From Xiphophorus maculatus (lineage: Eukaryota; Chordata; Actinopteri; Cyprinodontiformes; Poeciliidae), in the NCBI RefSeq assembly GCF_002775205.1, contig NC_036460.1, positions 1,990,056 to 2,054,055 of the forward strand: 64,000 nt of DNA, in the 5' to 3' direction. A program made the position numbers and the translations under genes. Under the pieces are notes generated by a model. That model did not search any database. It was not told the DNA's origin and worked only from the letters and a program-made list of their open reading frames with translations. Shown here piece after piece: positions 51,562-63,508 of this stretch (position 1 is the stretch's first letter; every line of letters starts with the position of its first letter).

Positions 51562-53476
51562 TCATGGGCGGATCCCCTGGCCCAGAACCAACCCCACCAG
51601 GGAGTTCAGGATGTTCAGCCCGCAGAGGACGGCCTGCACGGCGCTGCAGATCCCCATCATGCTGAACAGAACCACGTTCCACTCCACCACCGACTCAGGC
51701 CTCAAGCAGATCCCCGACCACATCGACTGGTTGTACAGGTACCCAGCGTGTCTGCAGAGAAACCGGGTCACAACATCTGGACTGAGACCAAAACATCTGG
51801 ACTGAGACCAGACCGCAACATCTGGACTGAGACCACAACATCTGGACTGAGACCAAAACATCTGGACTGAGACCAGAGTGCAACATCTGGACTGAGACCA
51901 AAACATCTGGACCTGTGACGGGTCTCTCACCTGTTGGGGACGGGCTTCAGGGGGACACCCCAGGTGAGACCGGAGGACGAGTTGTAGAGACACAGAGGAC
52001 CCTGAGCCAGACCGGTGGCGCTGACCACACAGCAGGTGGAGGCAGCCAGCAGCCCCAGGCAGGAGTACAGGGCCACACCAAACATCTGGAAAAACATTAA
52101 AACATCTATTACAGCTGAGAAACATCTGGGAACAAAAGCACACATCTGTAACAGCAGGTCGTATTTTGGATGTAGTTCCTGGTGCGCCAGATGTTTTGCG
52201 GTTCGGACTGGATCAGTGAAACCTGAGAGCAGATGTTGGACCCGGGTTCCACCTGGTTCTGAGGTGAAGTGGGCCAGATGTTAGTGGGTCAGTCAGCTGC
52301 AGCTGTGGAGCTCACCTGAGTCCGGGCAGCAACGAAGCCTCTGGTTCTGCTGCGCTTGATGAAGGCGTTCGCTCCAAGTAAAACCTGAAACCAAACCGCT
52401 GTGAGATACAACATGGCCGCCGAGAAACAAACACACACATGACCTTTCACTTTGCCATGACCTCACCAGGAAGCCGGAGGCCCACAGACCCGTGGCCCAG
52501 GTGGCCTCTCTGGTCACATGACCATCCAACAGGAAGTGGTATGTCATCTCTGGAAACAGCAGCAGGATGTTGGACACTATGCAGATGATCGCCATGGGAA
52601 CCAGTGCGAAGCCCACATATAGCAGATACCTTGACACGCACATCTGTCAACACAGGGTTAAAAACAATCAGTGCTGATGGATCAGAACCGATCCTGATCT
52701 GAAGAACATGAGCTCTGACGTCACAGAACAGCTTGAACTGTTTGTTTTTTTACCTGTGTGATGTCACAACTAAGCAGCCAATCACAGAAGCTCCCACTTA
52801 GAGACGTTTCCTACCAGCAGAAGCCTCAATGCGAATTCTTCTTTATTTGCTAAAATTTCTATTTTTATTAAACTTTAAAACGCAATTTAACAAACGTTTC
52901 AGATCAGAAAAAAACAATTAAATAATTGAAAAACATAACTGACTATTAACACTACTGGTATTTTTTAGGATCTTGACACAAATTATTTTATAATGAAGCT
53001 GGAAAATTATTTGTTCCTGATTTTTCAGAAGTTCGTTTCGACAACACGCTCAAGGCAAGTCCTTCTTCTGTTTAAAATGTTAATGTTTATTAAACTTTCA
53101 GAAGCAATTATTATTTTTAAAAAAGCTCCAGATCAGAAAAAAATATTAAATTATTGTTTAATTTTATGCTAAACAGCAGCAAAACATAACTGATTATTAA
53201 CATTATTTGTAATTTTTACTTTCTTGACACAAATGATTTTATAAAGCAGCTGGAAAGTGATTTCTTCCTGGATGTTTCGGCGTAAAATACTCAGTTTGAA
53301 TCAGAAATCTGAGAATATTTAATGATTGGAAGCTGAAATGTGTCAGTAAAGATTTATTTTGGTGCTGCAGAGGTTTCAAACTGAATCAGTGTCACATGGA
53401 GTCATAAAAAAAAAGCAGAACTCACCGTGAAGTCCCTCTGCCCGGTATAGATCCTGCGCGGAACAAACGGACTCAT
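51562..53476 (-). CDS. tm4sf19: L6 family four-TM protein, TM4SF19-like
   Basis: Small membrane protein of the L6 (TM4SF1/4/5/18/19/20) family, whose members act in adhesion and membrane microdomains. Five exons, minus strand: 53476-53426, 52643-52467, 52384-52316, 52085-51931 and 51751-51562; all GT-AG, frames consistent; 213 aa (human TM4SF19 is about 209). TM1 MCVSRYLLYVGFALVP continuing through CIVSNILLLFPE; TM2 starts ATWATGLWASGFL (human ...GTGLWGGGLMV); TM3 MFGVALYSCLGLLAAS; extracellular loop with LYNQSMWSGIC; TM4 VVEWNVVLFSMMGICS and LNSLVGLVLG, matching the TM4SF19 end. Start at the upstream exon adds MSPFVPRRIYTGQRDFT; the ATG opening exon 2 is the alternative and gives the usual L6 start. 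Lies next to rnf168, as in human 3q29. Paralogue assignment is inference. Confidence 0.82.
51776..51913. repeat. 19-bp minisatellite (about 7 units)
   Basis: Units of the form ACATCTGGACTGAGACCAA in the intron between exons 4 and 5 of the tm4sf19-like gene. Single ACATCTGG words recur at 52082-52135 in the next intron. Confidence 0.9.
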
Positions 53477-56400
53477 TTATAATCTGAGCCGGCAGGACAC
53501 GCCTGCTGGGCAGGACAGGACAGCAGAGCCGGACCAAGACTGGGGACAGGAGACCGCAGCTGGGATTACAGATGGTTCATTAAACCAGAATAGCGGAATA
53601 AACCGGGATTTTCTGGATATCCTGGCTTAAATAAACCTCGATTCGGTTTCAAAAGCAGTTGCGCTTACGTTGCCATGGTGATTAATCCCGTGCAGCTAGC
53701 TTGCTCTGGAACAGGCTAACAGCTTCAGCTAATCTGGTTTCTGTCTGTTCAGCCAACAGCCGATCAGAAACCGATGAGTTTCATCCGTGATTCTGTTTCC
53801 ATATCATCTGTGCTCGTCTCATTTATTATCGGGTGTCTTTTCTAAAATGACAGTAAATGAAATAACAGCAGTAATTTGGTTTATTTAGCCAATAGAGAAA
53901 ACATGTAGTTGTTCAATCTTCAGTCATATTTTCATCATTTCATTCCTACGTTTATAAATGTCAAAGATCCGAACCAAATATTTCATTTTAAATCTAAATA
54001 TTAAGTCCACAAACTAAATATTTATCTTTCAAATTACATTTTTAAAACATACATTTATGTTAATATATATTGCATATTTATAAACGTAAATATGTATATT
54101 TTAATAGCATTCAATATTTAATCTGAAATTAAAAAATTCATTTGAAAATGTCATATTAAATATTTTGTTAGTTCCCAACTAAATGTTTGTGTCTGAGCTA
54201 AATATTTAGTTCCCAAACTAAATATTTATTTTCCCAACTAAACATTTAATTTTTGTAACTAAATATTTATTTTTCAAATACACGTGTAATATTGACTTCC
54301 TCTGTTCATTTCTAAGTTTGAAGTTGCTAATATGATCAAATGACAGGATATGATTATGACTGTTTTAGTTAAGAAAGATTTGGAGTTTCGCATCGTTTGC
54401 TATTGTAGCAGCAGTTGTTTTCAGTACGATGTGGTTCAATTCCTCATAATCATTTATCAAAAGAGGTTTGTGTGAAGCATGGCATAATGTAGCCTCAGGG
54501 AATCTGTTTTTGATCTCAGGCTGCTGAGTCTGAAGGAGCTGAGTGGGGGAGGAGCTGCGTCTCGAAGGCGGGGCTAGGTCCACCCAGTCGCTTTGCTTGA
54601 CTGAATGGTTGCCATGGAGATTGAAAGGGTTAAAGGGTTGAATCAAAGCAACACTCCAGGTAAGTTTTTGATGAGAGAATAATATATCATGATAGAAAGC
54701 TCAAACGTAAAACCAGCATGAACTGAAGGAAATCCTGGATTTTGAATCCGACCTTTTGTGAGTCCTCAAATAAAATAACATCTTGTTACTGGAGGTCAGT
54801 CACAGTTCTTCTGGTCTGATCCAGGGCCAGAGGACACTGGTGGACAGAACCTTGATCCGTCTCTGGAAAAACCAGCTGCTGCTCGTCACTTGACCTTTTT
54901 CTTCTAATTTCAGTTCTTTGAAAGCAGAACCACTTATTTTGGCTCCTGTGACTCACTGCAGGGCAGCAAAGATTCATGGGAAATGTGCTGATGTCTCATC
55001 GCTGACACCATCAGGTTCTCCTCCGTTGGACCAGCTGCAGGTCCGGATCCTGGACCAGGGTTCAGGGAGAACAACCCATTCTCAGGTGTGAGGGTGCAGT
55101 TCTGTTTTCTACTGGTCCAGAAAACAGAACCAGTCAATGAAAAATGTTGCTTAAATCTAGTTTCAGTTTACAATTGGTACCCAATGTTGTCCAGTTGGTT
55201 CTGGTCCATCATAGTGGCAAGTTGAACTGGTTCTGGATCTGTCCATTAGTGGACCCGGGGACTGACTGAGACCTGAGGCTCCATCTGTAAAGTCAGTCAA
55301 ACATTAACAGCAATAATTTGGGTCATTTAGTCTGAGATAAGAGGAATAAATGGGGATTCATTTTCAGCCATATTTTCTACATTTATTAATGCCACTTTCA
55401 AACTCAATATTTAATCAGATAGATAAATATGTAAACCAACTAAATCTAGGTCAACCAACTAATATCTGGCTTGTAAACTAAATGTTTAGCTTTCTCAGAG
55501 CTAACTGAATATTTAGCTAGCTCAGAGCTAAATATTTAGTTTGGAGCTAAATATTTAAGCTGCTCACTAAGTATTTATGGAGCTGAAGATTTAGCTTCCA
55601 AACAATTAGGCTGGAACTAAATATTTGGTTTCTAAGCTAAATATTTATCTCCAAACTAAATATGTAGTTTGAAGCTAAATATTATTTACTGAGATAAATA
55701 TTCAGCTTTATAAATACCTAGTGAGCAAGCTACCTATACGTTAAATATTTAGTTTGAAGATAAATATTTAGTTAGCCAGCTTAATATTTAGTTTCTATAA
55801 TAAATATTTAGCTACTTTAAATATTGTCACATTTGTCAAATAATGATCTGAGTCATTTTTTGACAAAAATGATTTTGGTAAAATTACCACCTTTTGTTGC
55901 TTAAAGATAATTCAAACTAAATATTTAGGTTATAGCAAAATATTTCACTACCAAACAAAATGTCCTTTTCCATAAATACTTAGTGAAGAAGTTAACTACA
56001 TTTAACTCAACTAGTTTCAATTGGTTAACAAAATATTGTCACATTCCTAATATAATTACCTAAGTCATTTATTGACAAAAGTGATTTTGTAAATAATAAA
56101 AAAACGTTTTGGCAAAAAGTGACAAGTCTTTATGAACTTATGACAAAAAGACTTGTCATAAGTGACAAGTCTTCAAAGCTAAGCGTTTAGCCAGCTAAAT
56201 AGCTTGCTAGCTAGTTAAATGGTTAGTTTCTAAAACACACATTTCCTCTTATGAAACAAATTATTGTTAATTTTGCAGTGTGTGGTTTACAAACAGCAGC
56301 TCAAACTGCAACATCAGAACCGTTCATGACTCGACCCAAAACCCCACAGACATGAGTTTAACCAGAACGCCTGAGATCCTCGAGAACCGTGGGCTTTTGG

Positions 56401-58483
56401 GTTCAGCTCTGATGTCAGCGCGCGACTCATCAGGGTCACATGACACAACAACAGAAACCACGTCATGGTGACGAAACGTCCTGCGAACAGCTGAACCCCA
56501 TCCTGAAAACATGCTTACTTTGGCTTTCTGAGATCAGATCTGGGTTTATTCTGGGTTCTGGTCGACATAAGAGCAGCAGCAACACATTTCTGGTTCTATT
56601 TCGTTGTTTTCAGGTCGTGTAAAAATGTTAAACACATGAAGAACGTTACCAGAACTCCACTGGTTCTGATTTTATTATGAAACCACTGCGACCACAGAAA
56701 CACTACAACAAACTTCATCAGACTCCAGAAATATGTTTTAAGAAGTTTGTTTATTTGAGGTTTTAAGCTCAGCTTGTCATTCACCTCGAATATAACCATC
56801 ATCATGAGACTGAAGTCAAATATTATGTGTCTGCTGCTAAATGTTTACTGTTTATTTATGTTAAATACATTGTGAGCAGCTCTATTGTCTGTTTGCCCAG
56901 ATAATCCAATTCCTACAGCTAATGCAGAGAAGGAGCTTTCATTAGAAAATGTTAAAGATAATCAGCCACAGGTGGTTTAAATTTGAATTTTAAGGAAACA
57001 TTATGAGTTCTGCTGTTTTCTGGATCGATTCTGATATTCTGAAAATATAAAATAAAAAACTATCAAAAACAAACTAAATATCTAGTTACTCAGCTAAGTA
57101 CTTAAATTCAAACTGCATGTTTAGCGTAATAAATATTTAGTTTCCCCATCTTTTTGTAAACAGCTTCTTTCAAATTGCGTCGTGTTATTTTATCTTACAG
57201 GATGAGCCATTTTAAAGACAACACACACACACACACACACACACACGTTGACCAAAACAGCAGCAGTGACTCCATCAGTACAGCTGAAGTATTCAGTCAG
57301 CAGTTTACAAGTTCTCAAGACCAGCTTTTATTTTGATAATCCACTTCCGCTTCATATTAGATAAACATGTTAGCTTTGAGCTAGCTAAATATTTATCTAG
57401 ATGATTCTGTGTCTAGCTGAATATTTGGAAATATTAAGCTTGCTATATTTAGCAGCTTCAGAGCTAAACATTTAGCTCAAAGCTAAATTAGGTTACCAGC
57501 TAAAGGTTTAGTTTTATTTTTTATCTTGTGACTCACTAAATAATTCAAATGACTGCTGTAAATTTTTGACTAAATTCACAATCAGTTCCCATTTGGAACA
57601 GGCTTCCTGCAGCAGCAGACCTGATGCTTTTACAGGCTGACCAATTTATGTGATTTGCGTTTTTAGTCATTAATTTATAGTTCAGCTAATCTTTATATTT
57701 GTACTGAACTTTTTATTTGAATTTCCTATTGTTTTACTTATATTGCTTTTCATTAAAGACCTAATTCATCAGTTCTTTGAATTAAATATTTGTCATGTCT
57801 CAGTGTCGCCTCCTAGTGGTTCAAACATTTTCCATCGTGTCAGAGTCCAGACGACAGAACACAATCCTAACCTTCTGACCGATACCAAAGAATCCTAGTT
57901 TGTAAATTAAAAAATAATTCTTTAAAGGGAAACCAGAAACCAGCCGGCTACACTGGAACCAGGCCAGTACATCGACTCAGATCTGATCTGGTTCAGTCTT
58001 TCTGGTTGGATCATCAGGACAAATTTAAAGAATCAAAGCAGGAGAAACTTAACAGAACTTTTATTTCTAATCAGACACTTTGGGATTTATACTAAAATTT
58101 GAGAAAAAAACAAAACAAAAAAACAGTTTTGATAAATGTCTGAATCCTGCAGGAACAGTTCACAGCGCCCCCTGCAGGATCCATGATTGTGTTGCATATA
58201 ACGGTTGAGGGGGAGGAGCTTCAGTGCATCCCATGCTGTCATTCACTGATCTGACCAATCAGATCAATAACTGCCAAAGTTATTGACCTGATTTTATCTG
58301 TGATTAAATGTTTAGCAGATTCGGCCCATCAGTGCTACTTCCTGTGATGTGACCACCAGGGGGGGCTGTTGAGTCAGAGTGTCACATGACTGATCACATG
58401 ATCCCAGAAACATCAGGAAACAAACCGTGAAGAGAAAGTGATCACTGATCAGCAGGAAGTGCAGGTTACAAAACAAAGTGCCT
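53477..58483. other. Intergenic region between tm4sf19-like and rnf168
   Basis: Upstream region of the tm4sf19-like gene and downstream of rnf168. Strikingly AT-rich, with clusters of the palindromic word AAATATTTAG/CTAAATATTT at about 53990-54280, 55390-55830 and 57060-57500. Also a hairpin at 56137-56162 (10-bp arms) and an (AC)n tract at 57220-57246. No gene seen. Confidence 0.55.
57220..57246. repeat. (AC)n microsatellite
   Basis: About 13 AC units. Confidence 0.9.
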
Positions 58484-59816
58484 TTATTTTGCGTTTCTTG
58501 TGGCAGCCGAGGCAGAGGAGCGGGAGCGAGGAAGAGTGAACATCTCGGTCAGAGTGGCCTGTTTGCTTCCTCTGCTCACCACCGAGGCAGAGGAGACCGA
58601 GCGCAGGAACGGGAAGCTGACAGAGCTGCTGACGGAGTTACTGACGGAGTTACTGATGGAGTTACTGACGGAGCTGCTGACGGAGCTGCTGCACATCCGG
58701 CGTATTCTTCCTCCTGCAGGTATGCGTGACGGCCCCGCCTCCTGCTTGTCACCTCCCTGGGCGCGCAGCAGGTAGGCGTCGGAGGAGCCCTTGCTCCGGT
58801 CCGTGGCTCTCCGTCGCTCCTCCTGGTCCAGCTCCCTCTGGAGCAGCAGAGCCAGGTGGAGGTCGTCCTCCTCCTGCTGCTTCCTCACCCGAAGCTCCGC
58901 CTCCCAGTCCGGCAGCGGCCGCTCCTCTCCAGGCGGGGAGCACACCTGGACTCGCTTGGAGGTCACCTCCTCGTCCTCCACTGGGTCCAGCTCCGAGCTC
59001 TTCCTCTTCGATGATATCGGTGGGCGGGGCTCCGGGTGAAGCTCCGCCTCCATCAGGAGGATGTTCTCCTGAAACAGGAAGTTGGAGCATGTGATGTCAT
59101 CACTGTGCATCGGCTGCAAAGAGGTTCAGAACGCTCAAACTGACCTTATTGGTTATGAAGCCGGGGGCGGAGCCTGGAGGAGGGCAGGGACACAGGAACC
59201 TGAAACAAACAGGTTAAACGTGTCACTTCCTGTCAAACAGACCATGTGACCAGGAACCCAGGGAGCAGCTGAATGAAACGGGTCCAACAGAACCAGGTTC
59301 CACTAAACCTGACTGGGAATGAGTCCGACCCATCAGAACCAAACAGACCCGGTTCCAGCTGCAGTGACACAGGAACTTCATGGCTGTTTGGACCTGACTC
59401 CATCTCCATGGTAACAGATGCTAATTAGGTAGAGTGGAATCAGGTGTGACTCACCTGTCCATGTGTCCCATAACGACCTCCTTCTTCTTCTTGACCGGAG
59501 CGACGTCGGGAACACGAAGGTTCTCCTGGGAGTTCTGTGGGAGGAAAGCAGCTTAGCGTGACCCACAGTACACAGTGACCTCTCTGTGACCTCTCGGCGA
59601 CCTCACGGACCAGCTGGTTGCTCAGCAGCTTGGCCAGACGCTCATCTTCCTCCTTCCTCCTCATCTCCTCCTGCAGCTGCTGCTGCTCCTCAGCCAGCAG
59701 CTTCTGGATCAGCTCCTCGCTTGCTTTGCTCTCCTCCTCGTCCTGAGCCCTCCGCTCCTCCATCAGCTGCAAACACACACCTTCATGTGACCTCATCACG
59801 TGACCTCACCGTCACA

Positions 59817-59847
<31 letters not shown>

Positions 59848-60321
59848 TTATTAAGATCAAGCTTTATTTAAAGAAGCAACATTTACAGACAGATGGCAGA
59901 CAGAAGTAAAGCTTCAGAGATCCTGGAGCAGACTCACACCTGGATGACATCACAGTGATGTCATACAGTCAGAATGACAACATGCCCAGTTAGTGTCATG
60001 TGTTGTTTTTTTGAGTTATTTTAATTTAAAATAAACAAAATTAGCAAATCAAAATAAGAACAAGACCCCGCCCACCCTGACCCCACCTTAGTCACCTGAT
60101 CCTCGTACTCCTGCCGCAGCTCTCCAGGATGACAGACCCTGGGAAACACTCTGGGAACTGCGCGCGCGCGCGCACACACACACACAGACACACACACACA
60201 CACGATCCTGTTAGTGAAGCAGAGCTCATGTGACAGCATGAGCTCTCTCAGGTCAGAGATTTAAAAACCAAAAAATGGTTCTGGAGGTTTTACAGAGACA
60301 GTTGGAGGATCAGTTGGTCTG

Positions 60322-60355
<34 letters not shown>

Positions 60356-63300
60356 TTTGGATTTGATTCAGTCTAAGGCCCATTTTTCAGCAAATACTAC
60401 ATTGTGCTTAGAGTTGCAGCTAACAATTATTTTAAAGGTAAAGATAATTTTATTTATATAGCACATTTTCAGCAACAAGGCAATACAGAGAGCTTTACAG
60501 GATTTACAAGGAAATACAAACAAAATAACAAACTAAAGGAAAGAGCAAAAGAAGAAAAATCTAATAATGTTGATCCAAAGTAAATAAATTAGATAATCCT
60601 GTTCAGGGTTGGTAGATAAGTATCAGTAAGTATCCTCTGGTCTAATTCCTTTTCTGGGTTGGGAAGAATAGGAGTCTAAAAAGTTGTTTTCTGGGTTACA
60701 AGTTCTAATCCCTGTTCTGTGTTGCTAAATAAGTGTAAGTAAGTAAGAATCCTCTGGACTTCTGGGATGCTGGATAAGTATAATTATTCTCTGGACTTTC
60801 CAAGTGTTCTCTATATTTATAAAAGTAATGAGTTCTCCACAGTTTCTAAGTAATAATAAAAGCTAAATGTTCCTGTTCTGGAAGAATTTTTTCTGGATTC
60901 TAAGTTTATTCTAATTCCTTTTTTTGGTTGCATTAGGCGTCTCTGCATCTAAATAGTGAGTACTCTACAGTTTCTAAAATATAAGCTAAAGAGTGACTAA
61001 TAAACTAGAGTCTCTGGATTCCAAGTTTGTTCTAATTCCTTTTCTGGGTAAAAAGTGAGTAATCCACAGTTTCTAACAAAATAAAATAAAAAAGAGGAAA
61101 CGACACATTAGGGCAAATGGCAACATTCAGACAAAACAAAGACATGAGTGAAGGCAGTGACATCACAGGGCCATGAAACCACGTTGCTCAGCCTCCCGCC
61201 AGAAGTCCGATAAGATGTTGTTATCAAGGAATGTCCTTGGGAGCGCTCAGGTCCACAGCTGCATGGATAACGGGAGGTGGTGAGGTGGGAAGGAGCGTTA
61301 TGTTTATATATCTTCAAGGAGATTGGAAATATGCAACCCTTCCAAAGCAACACGGGGAAAGCCAATTCAGATACATAATGTTTTAGGTTGGGTAGATTAT
61401 AAATGTTAATCTTCCCTAAAGTCTCTCCGATACATCTCAGTTCATCCCAATTATCCAAATTGGTTTGGTCATTCCACTGAGCTTAAACTAGCAACTTCTC
61501 CAAGATCAATTCCATCCCGTTAGTGAGTTTTGGAGTCCTCACTGGGCTGAAAGTCTCAGCAAGACTCACATCCAACTCGCGTCTCTGTCCACACCTACAG
61601 TCTGAGTGTTCGCTAGTTCGGCCAAGTCCGTCACAAATTTGTCGATAAGCCAGGTATCCACAAGCTCCAAACAGCAGAAATCCTGTTATGAATAAATCCA
61701 GGGCGTATCCTGCCCGGCGTGTCCCTGCAGGACAAGAGGGCTCTCCTGTGCCCAGTCTTCTCGTGGAGAAAATTTGATAGAGACCGGTTGACCAGATCCA
61801 TAATTTGTAGATTTGGAGGATGTGCAAAGAAAGGCTCCAAAAATATAGACAAAGACGGGACAAAAACAGAGCAAGCAGGGCAGGCAAGAGCAGGGAGGGA
61901 GCAGAGGAAAAAAAACCGTCTGCCTTCACTGAGAGCAAGAGAGGAAAAAATAAATGAAAAATAAAAAATTATTTTAGTAATAAATTATTCTGAGGATTCA
62001 ATTTTTGCAGATTTTTCAGTTACGCCTTTTTCTACATTAGAAATTCATTGAAAGATATAAACAAACATTTATTTTTAAAATAAACATTTGATTGCCTAAC
62101 ATTATTCCTTTAGTTCACATCAGCAGCTAAATGTGAAAAGCTCAGCGTTTCTGTTGATCAATACAGAGTAGGGCTGATCTGCTGACTAACTGATTAACTG
62201 ATTAGTAATTGGAGAGCAGAAGCTGCTAATAGAATATTTTGCAGAATCTGAACCAGGTGAAGTTATTACTCCAAATGAGAAGTTCTGGGTAGAACAGATT
62301 TAGAGACAAAAGTTAGTTTTTTTTATCCGAGGCCCAAGTTTTGTGAAGTTTGGGTCTCATTACAGCTCTATGTCTTGTTCTTTCAGCAAATGGACATTTA
62401 GAATCTGTATATTCTGGTCAATGATTAATTACTAAATTAGTTGACAATTATTTCAATAATCATTAAATCATTTCTGCCCTAGTTGTGGATCAGGAGCAGT
62501 TCTGTTTCTGGGTTATGGGTCGGGTTTTGGACTAAGCTGTGAACTGAGTTTAGGATCAGAAAGTCAATGCAGAATCCCTGTGAAGACAGAAACACGCTGT
62601 GTCAGGTGTACCTGTGTGTGATTACCCTGCCTCTGATTGGCCGGCGTGGCGCGGTGTACCTGTGTGTCTGTGGCGTACCTGTGCCGTCGTCCTCCTCAGC
62701 GTCCTGGCCGTTCAGGCGGCGCTGACATTGCAGAGGGAAGAGGGTCTGGATCCGGTTCCACAGCTCCAGGTTCACCAGCGTGTTCTTCTTGTTGTTGCGG
62801 CGGGCCCAGCTGGAGACCCGCTTCCTGCACATGGGGCAGCACAGTGTCGCCTTGTCCACCGACTCCAGGAAGCAGCCCTGGAACACACACACTGGGATGA
62901 GTGGTGGAGGCAGAGCGCCACCTGCTGGACAGCTTCTTTAGGTTTAGATGCAGCAGCATCTGATGGCCGTTTCTACGGAAACAGACCGACAAGTCCAGCC
63001 TTTTCAGACCCCAGCATCACTAGTCATTTCAGTTACCATGGTGACTCCAGCTCAAGCATCGCCTCTTTGTTACCATGGTAACTACAGCTTCACTCCCTCT
63101 CTGTGATGTGGTGACTTTACAGCAGCAGGTCTGACAGTTTCAGGTTAGTTTTTATTAGTTATAGCAGCAGGTTCAGTTTCTCAGATTGTGGTTCATTTTC
63201 AGGTGCAGAATTCAAAAAGGTCAAAGTATTGGATCATGATTATGGACAGTCCCTGCAGCCGGAGTGTGTGTGTGTGTGTGGTACCTTGCAGAAGGAGTGT

Positions 63301-63508
63301 GTGTGTGTGGTACCTTGCAGCCGGAGTGTGTGTGTGTGGTACCTTGCAGAAGGAGTGTGTGTGTGTGTGGTACCTTGCAGAAGGAGTGTGTGCAGGGCAG
63401 GGTGACGGGCTCTATGAAGATGTCCAGACAGACCGGACACAGACAGTCTTCCCAGGTCAGAGCCAGCTCCTGTCTGCCTCCTTCCTCCACCTCAGACACC
63501 GGAGACAT
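58484..63508 (-). CDS. rnf168: RNF168 E3 ubiquitin ligase
   Basis: Nuclear RING E3 that reads and spreads ubiquitin on H2A at DNA double-strand breaks downstream of RNF8, recruiting 53BP1 and BRCA1. Seven exons: 63508-63374, 62877-62679, 60157-60096, 59766-59602, 59534-59455, 59199-59145 and 59068-58484; frames close, 426 aa (human 571). RING C3HC4 at residues 24-62 (CPVC, C39, H41, C44, C47, CPMC), split by intron 1, then KRVSSWARRNNKKNTLVN as in human. PGELRQEYEDQ and EERRAQDEEESKASEELIQKL form the UMI (about 122-155); MIU1 (DERLAKLLSNQL) about 172-185; MIU2 (LHLALLLQRELDQEE) about 300-315, then the LRM GSSDAYLLRA. The last exon has a 12-bp repeat coding SxSV. The exon 4 donor (GAG|gtcgcc) is weak and the least certain junction. 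The TAA stop lies inside AATAAA. Confidence 0.95.
58621..58692. repeat. 12-bp coding tandem repeat in rnf168 last exon
   Basis: About six units of GAGTTACTGACG type on the plus strand, read on the minus strand as a Ser-Val/Asn-rich stretch (SSSVSNSISNSV). In frame, between the LRM and the C-terminus. Confidence 0.85.
60161..60203. repeat. (CG)n(CA)n tract abutting the rnf168 exon 3 acceptor
   Basis: On the minus strand the intron ends (GT)n(GC)n then CAG|TTCCC. This acceptor is the one that keeps frame from exon 2 and gives VPRVFPRVCHPGELRQEY. Confidence 0.85.
60324..60353. repeat. (GT)n microsatellite
   Basis: About 15 GT units in rnf168 intron 2. Confidence 0.9.
60435..61966 (-). mobile_element. 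Unclassified retroposon-like insert with 10-bp target duplication
   Basis: Flanked by AATTATTTTA at 60425-60434 and 61967-61976. Read on the minus strand it ends with a LINE/SINE-like 3' tail (TTGCTGAAAATGTGCTATAT then AAATAAAATTATC). Two open frames, 61938-61483 (151 aa, with hydrophobic segments) and 61458-61108 (116 aa), lie in the same sense upstream of the tail. No reverse transcriptase or other family was recognised. Between ORFs and tail are imperfect repeats (TTCTAATTCCTTTT and CCACAGTTTCTAA types). Lies in rnf168 intron 2. Confidence 0.5.
63263..63392. repeat. 29-31-bp minisatellite containing copies of the rnf168 exon 1 donor
   Basis: Units of the form GTACCTTGCAGAAGGAGTGTGTG (plus strand) in four steps. 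On the minus strand each holds TTCTGCAAG|GTACC or GGCTGCAAG|GTACC. Donor-like junctions at 63374, 63343, 63314 and 63285. Confidence 0.9.

Noticed and set aside
58749-59094. Long Pro/Gly/Ala-rich frames overlapping rnf168 exon 7
   Set aside because: Antisense and out-of-frame shadows of a GC-rich coding exon.
61108-61938. Viral envelope or cellular membrane protein suggested by hydrophobic stretches
   Set aside because: No cleavage site, fusion-peptide-like region or family motif seen; the retroposon-like frame with tail and target repeat explains it better.
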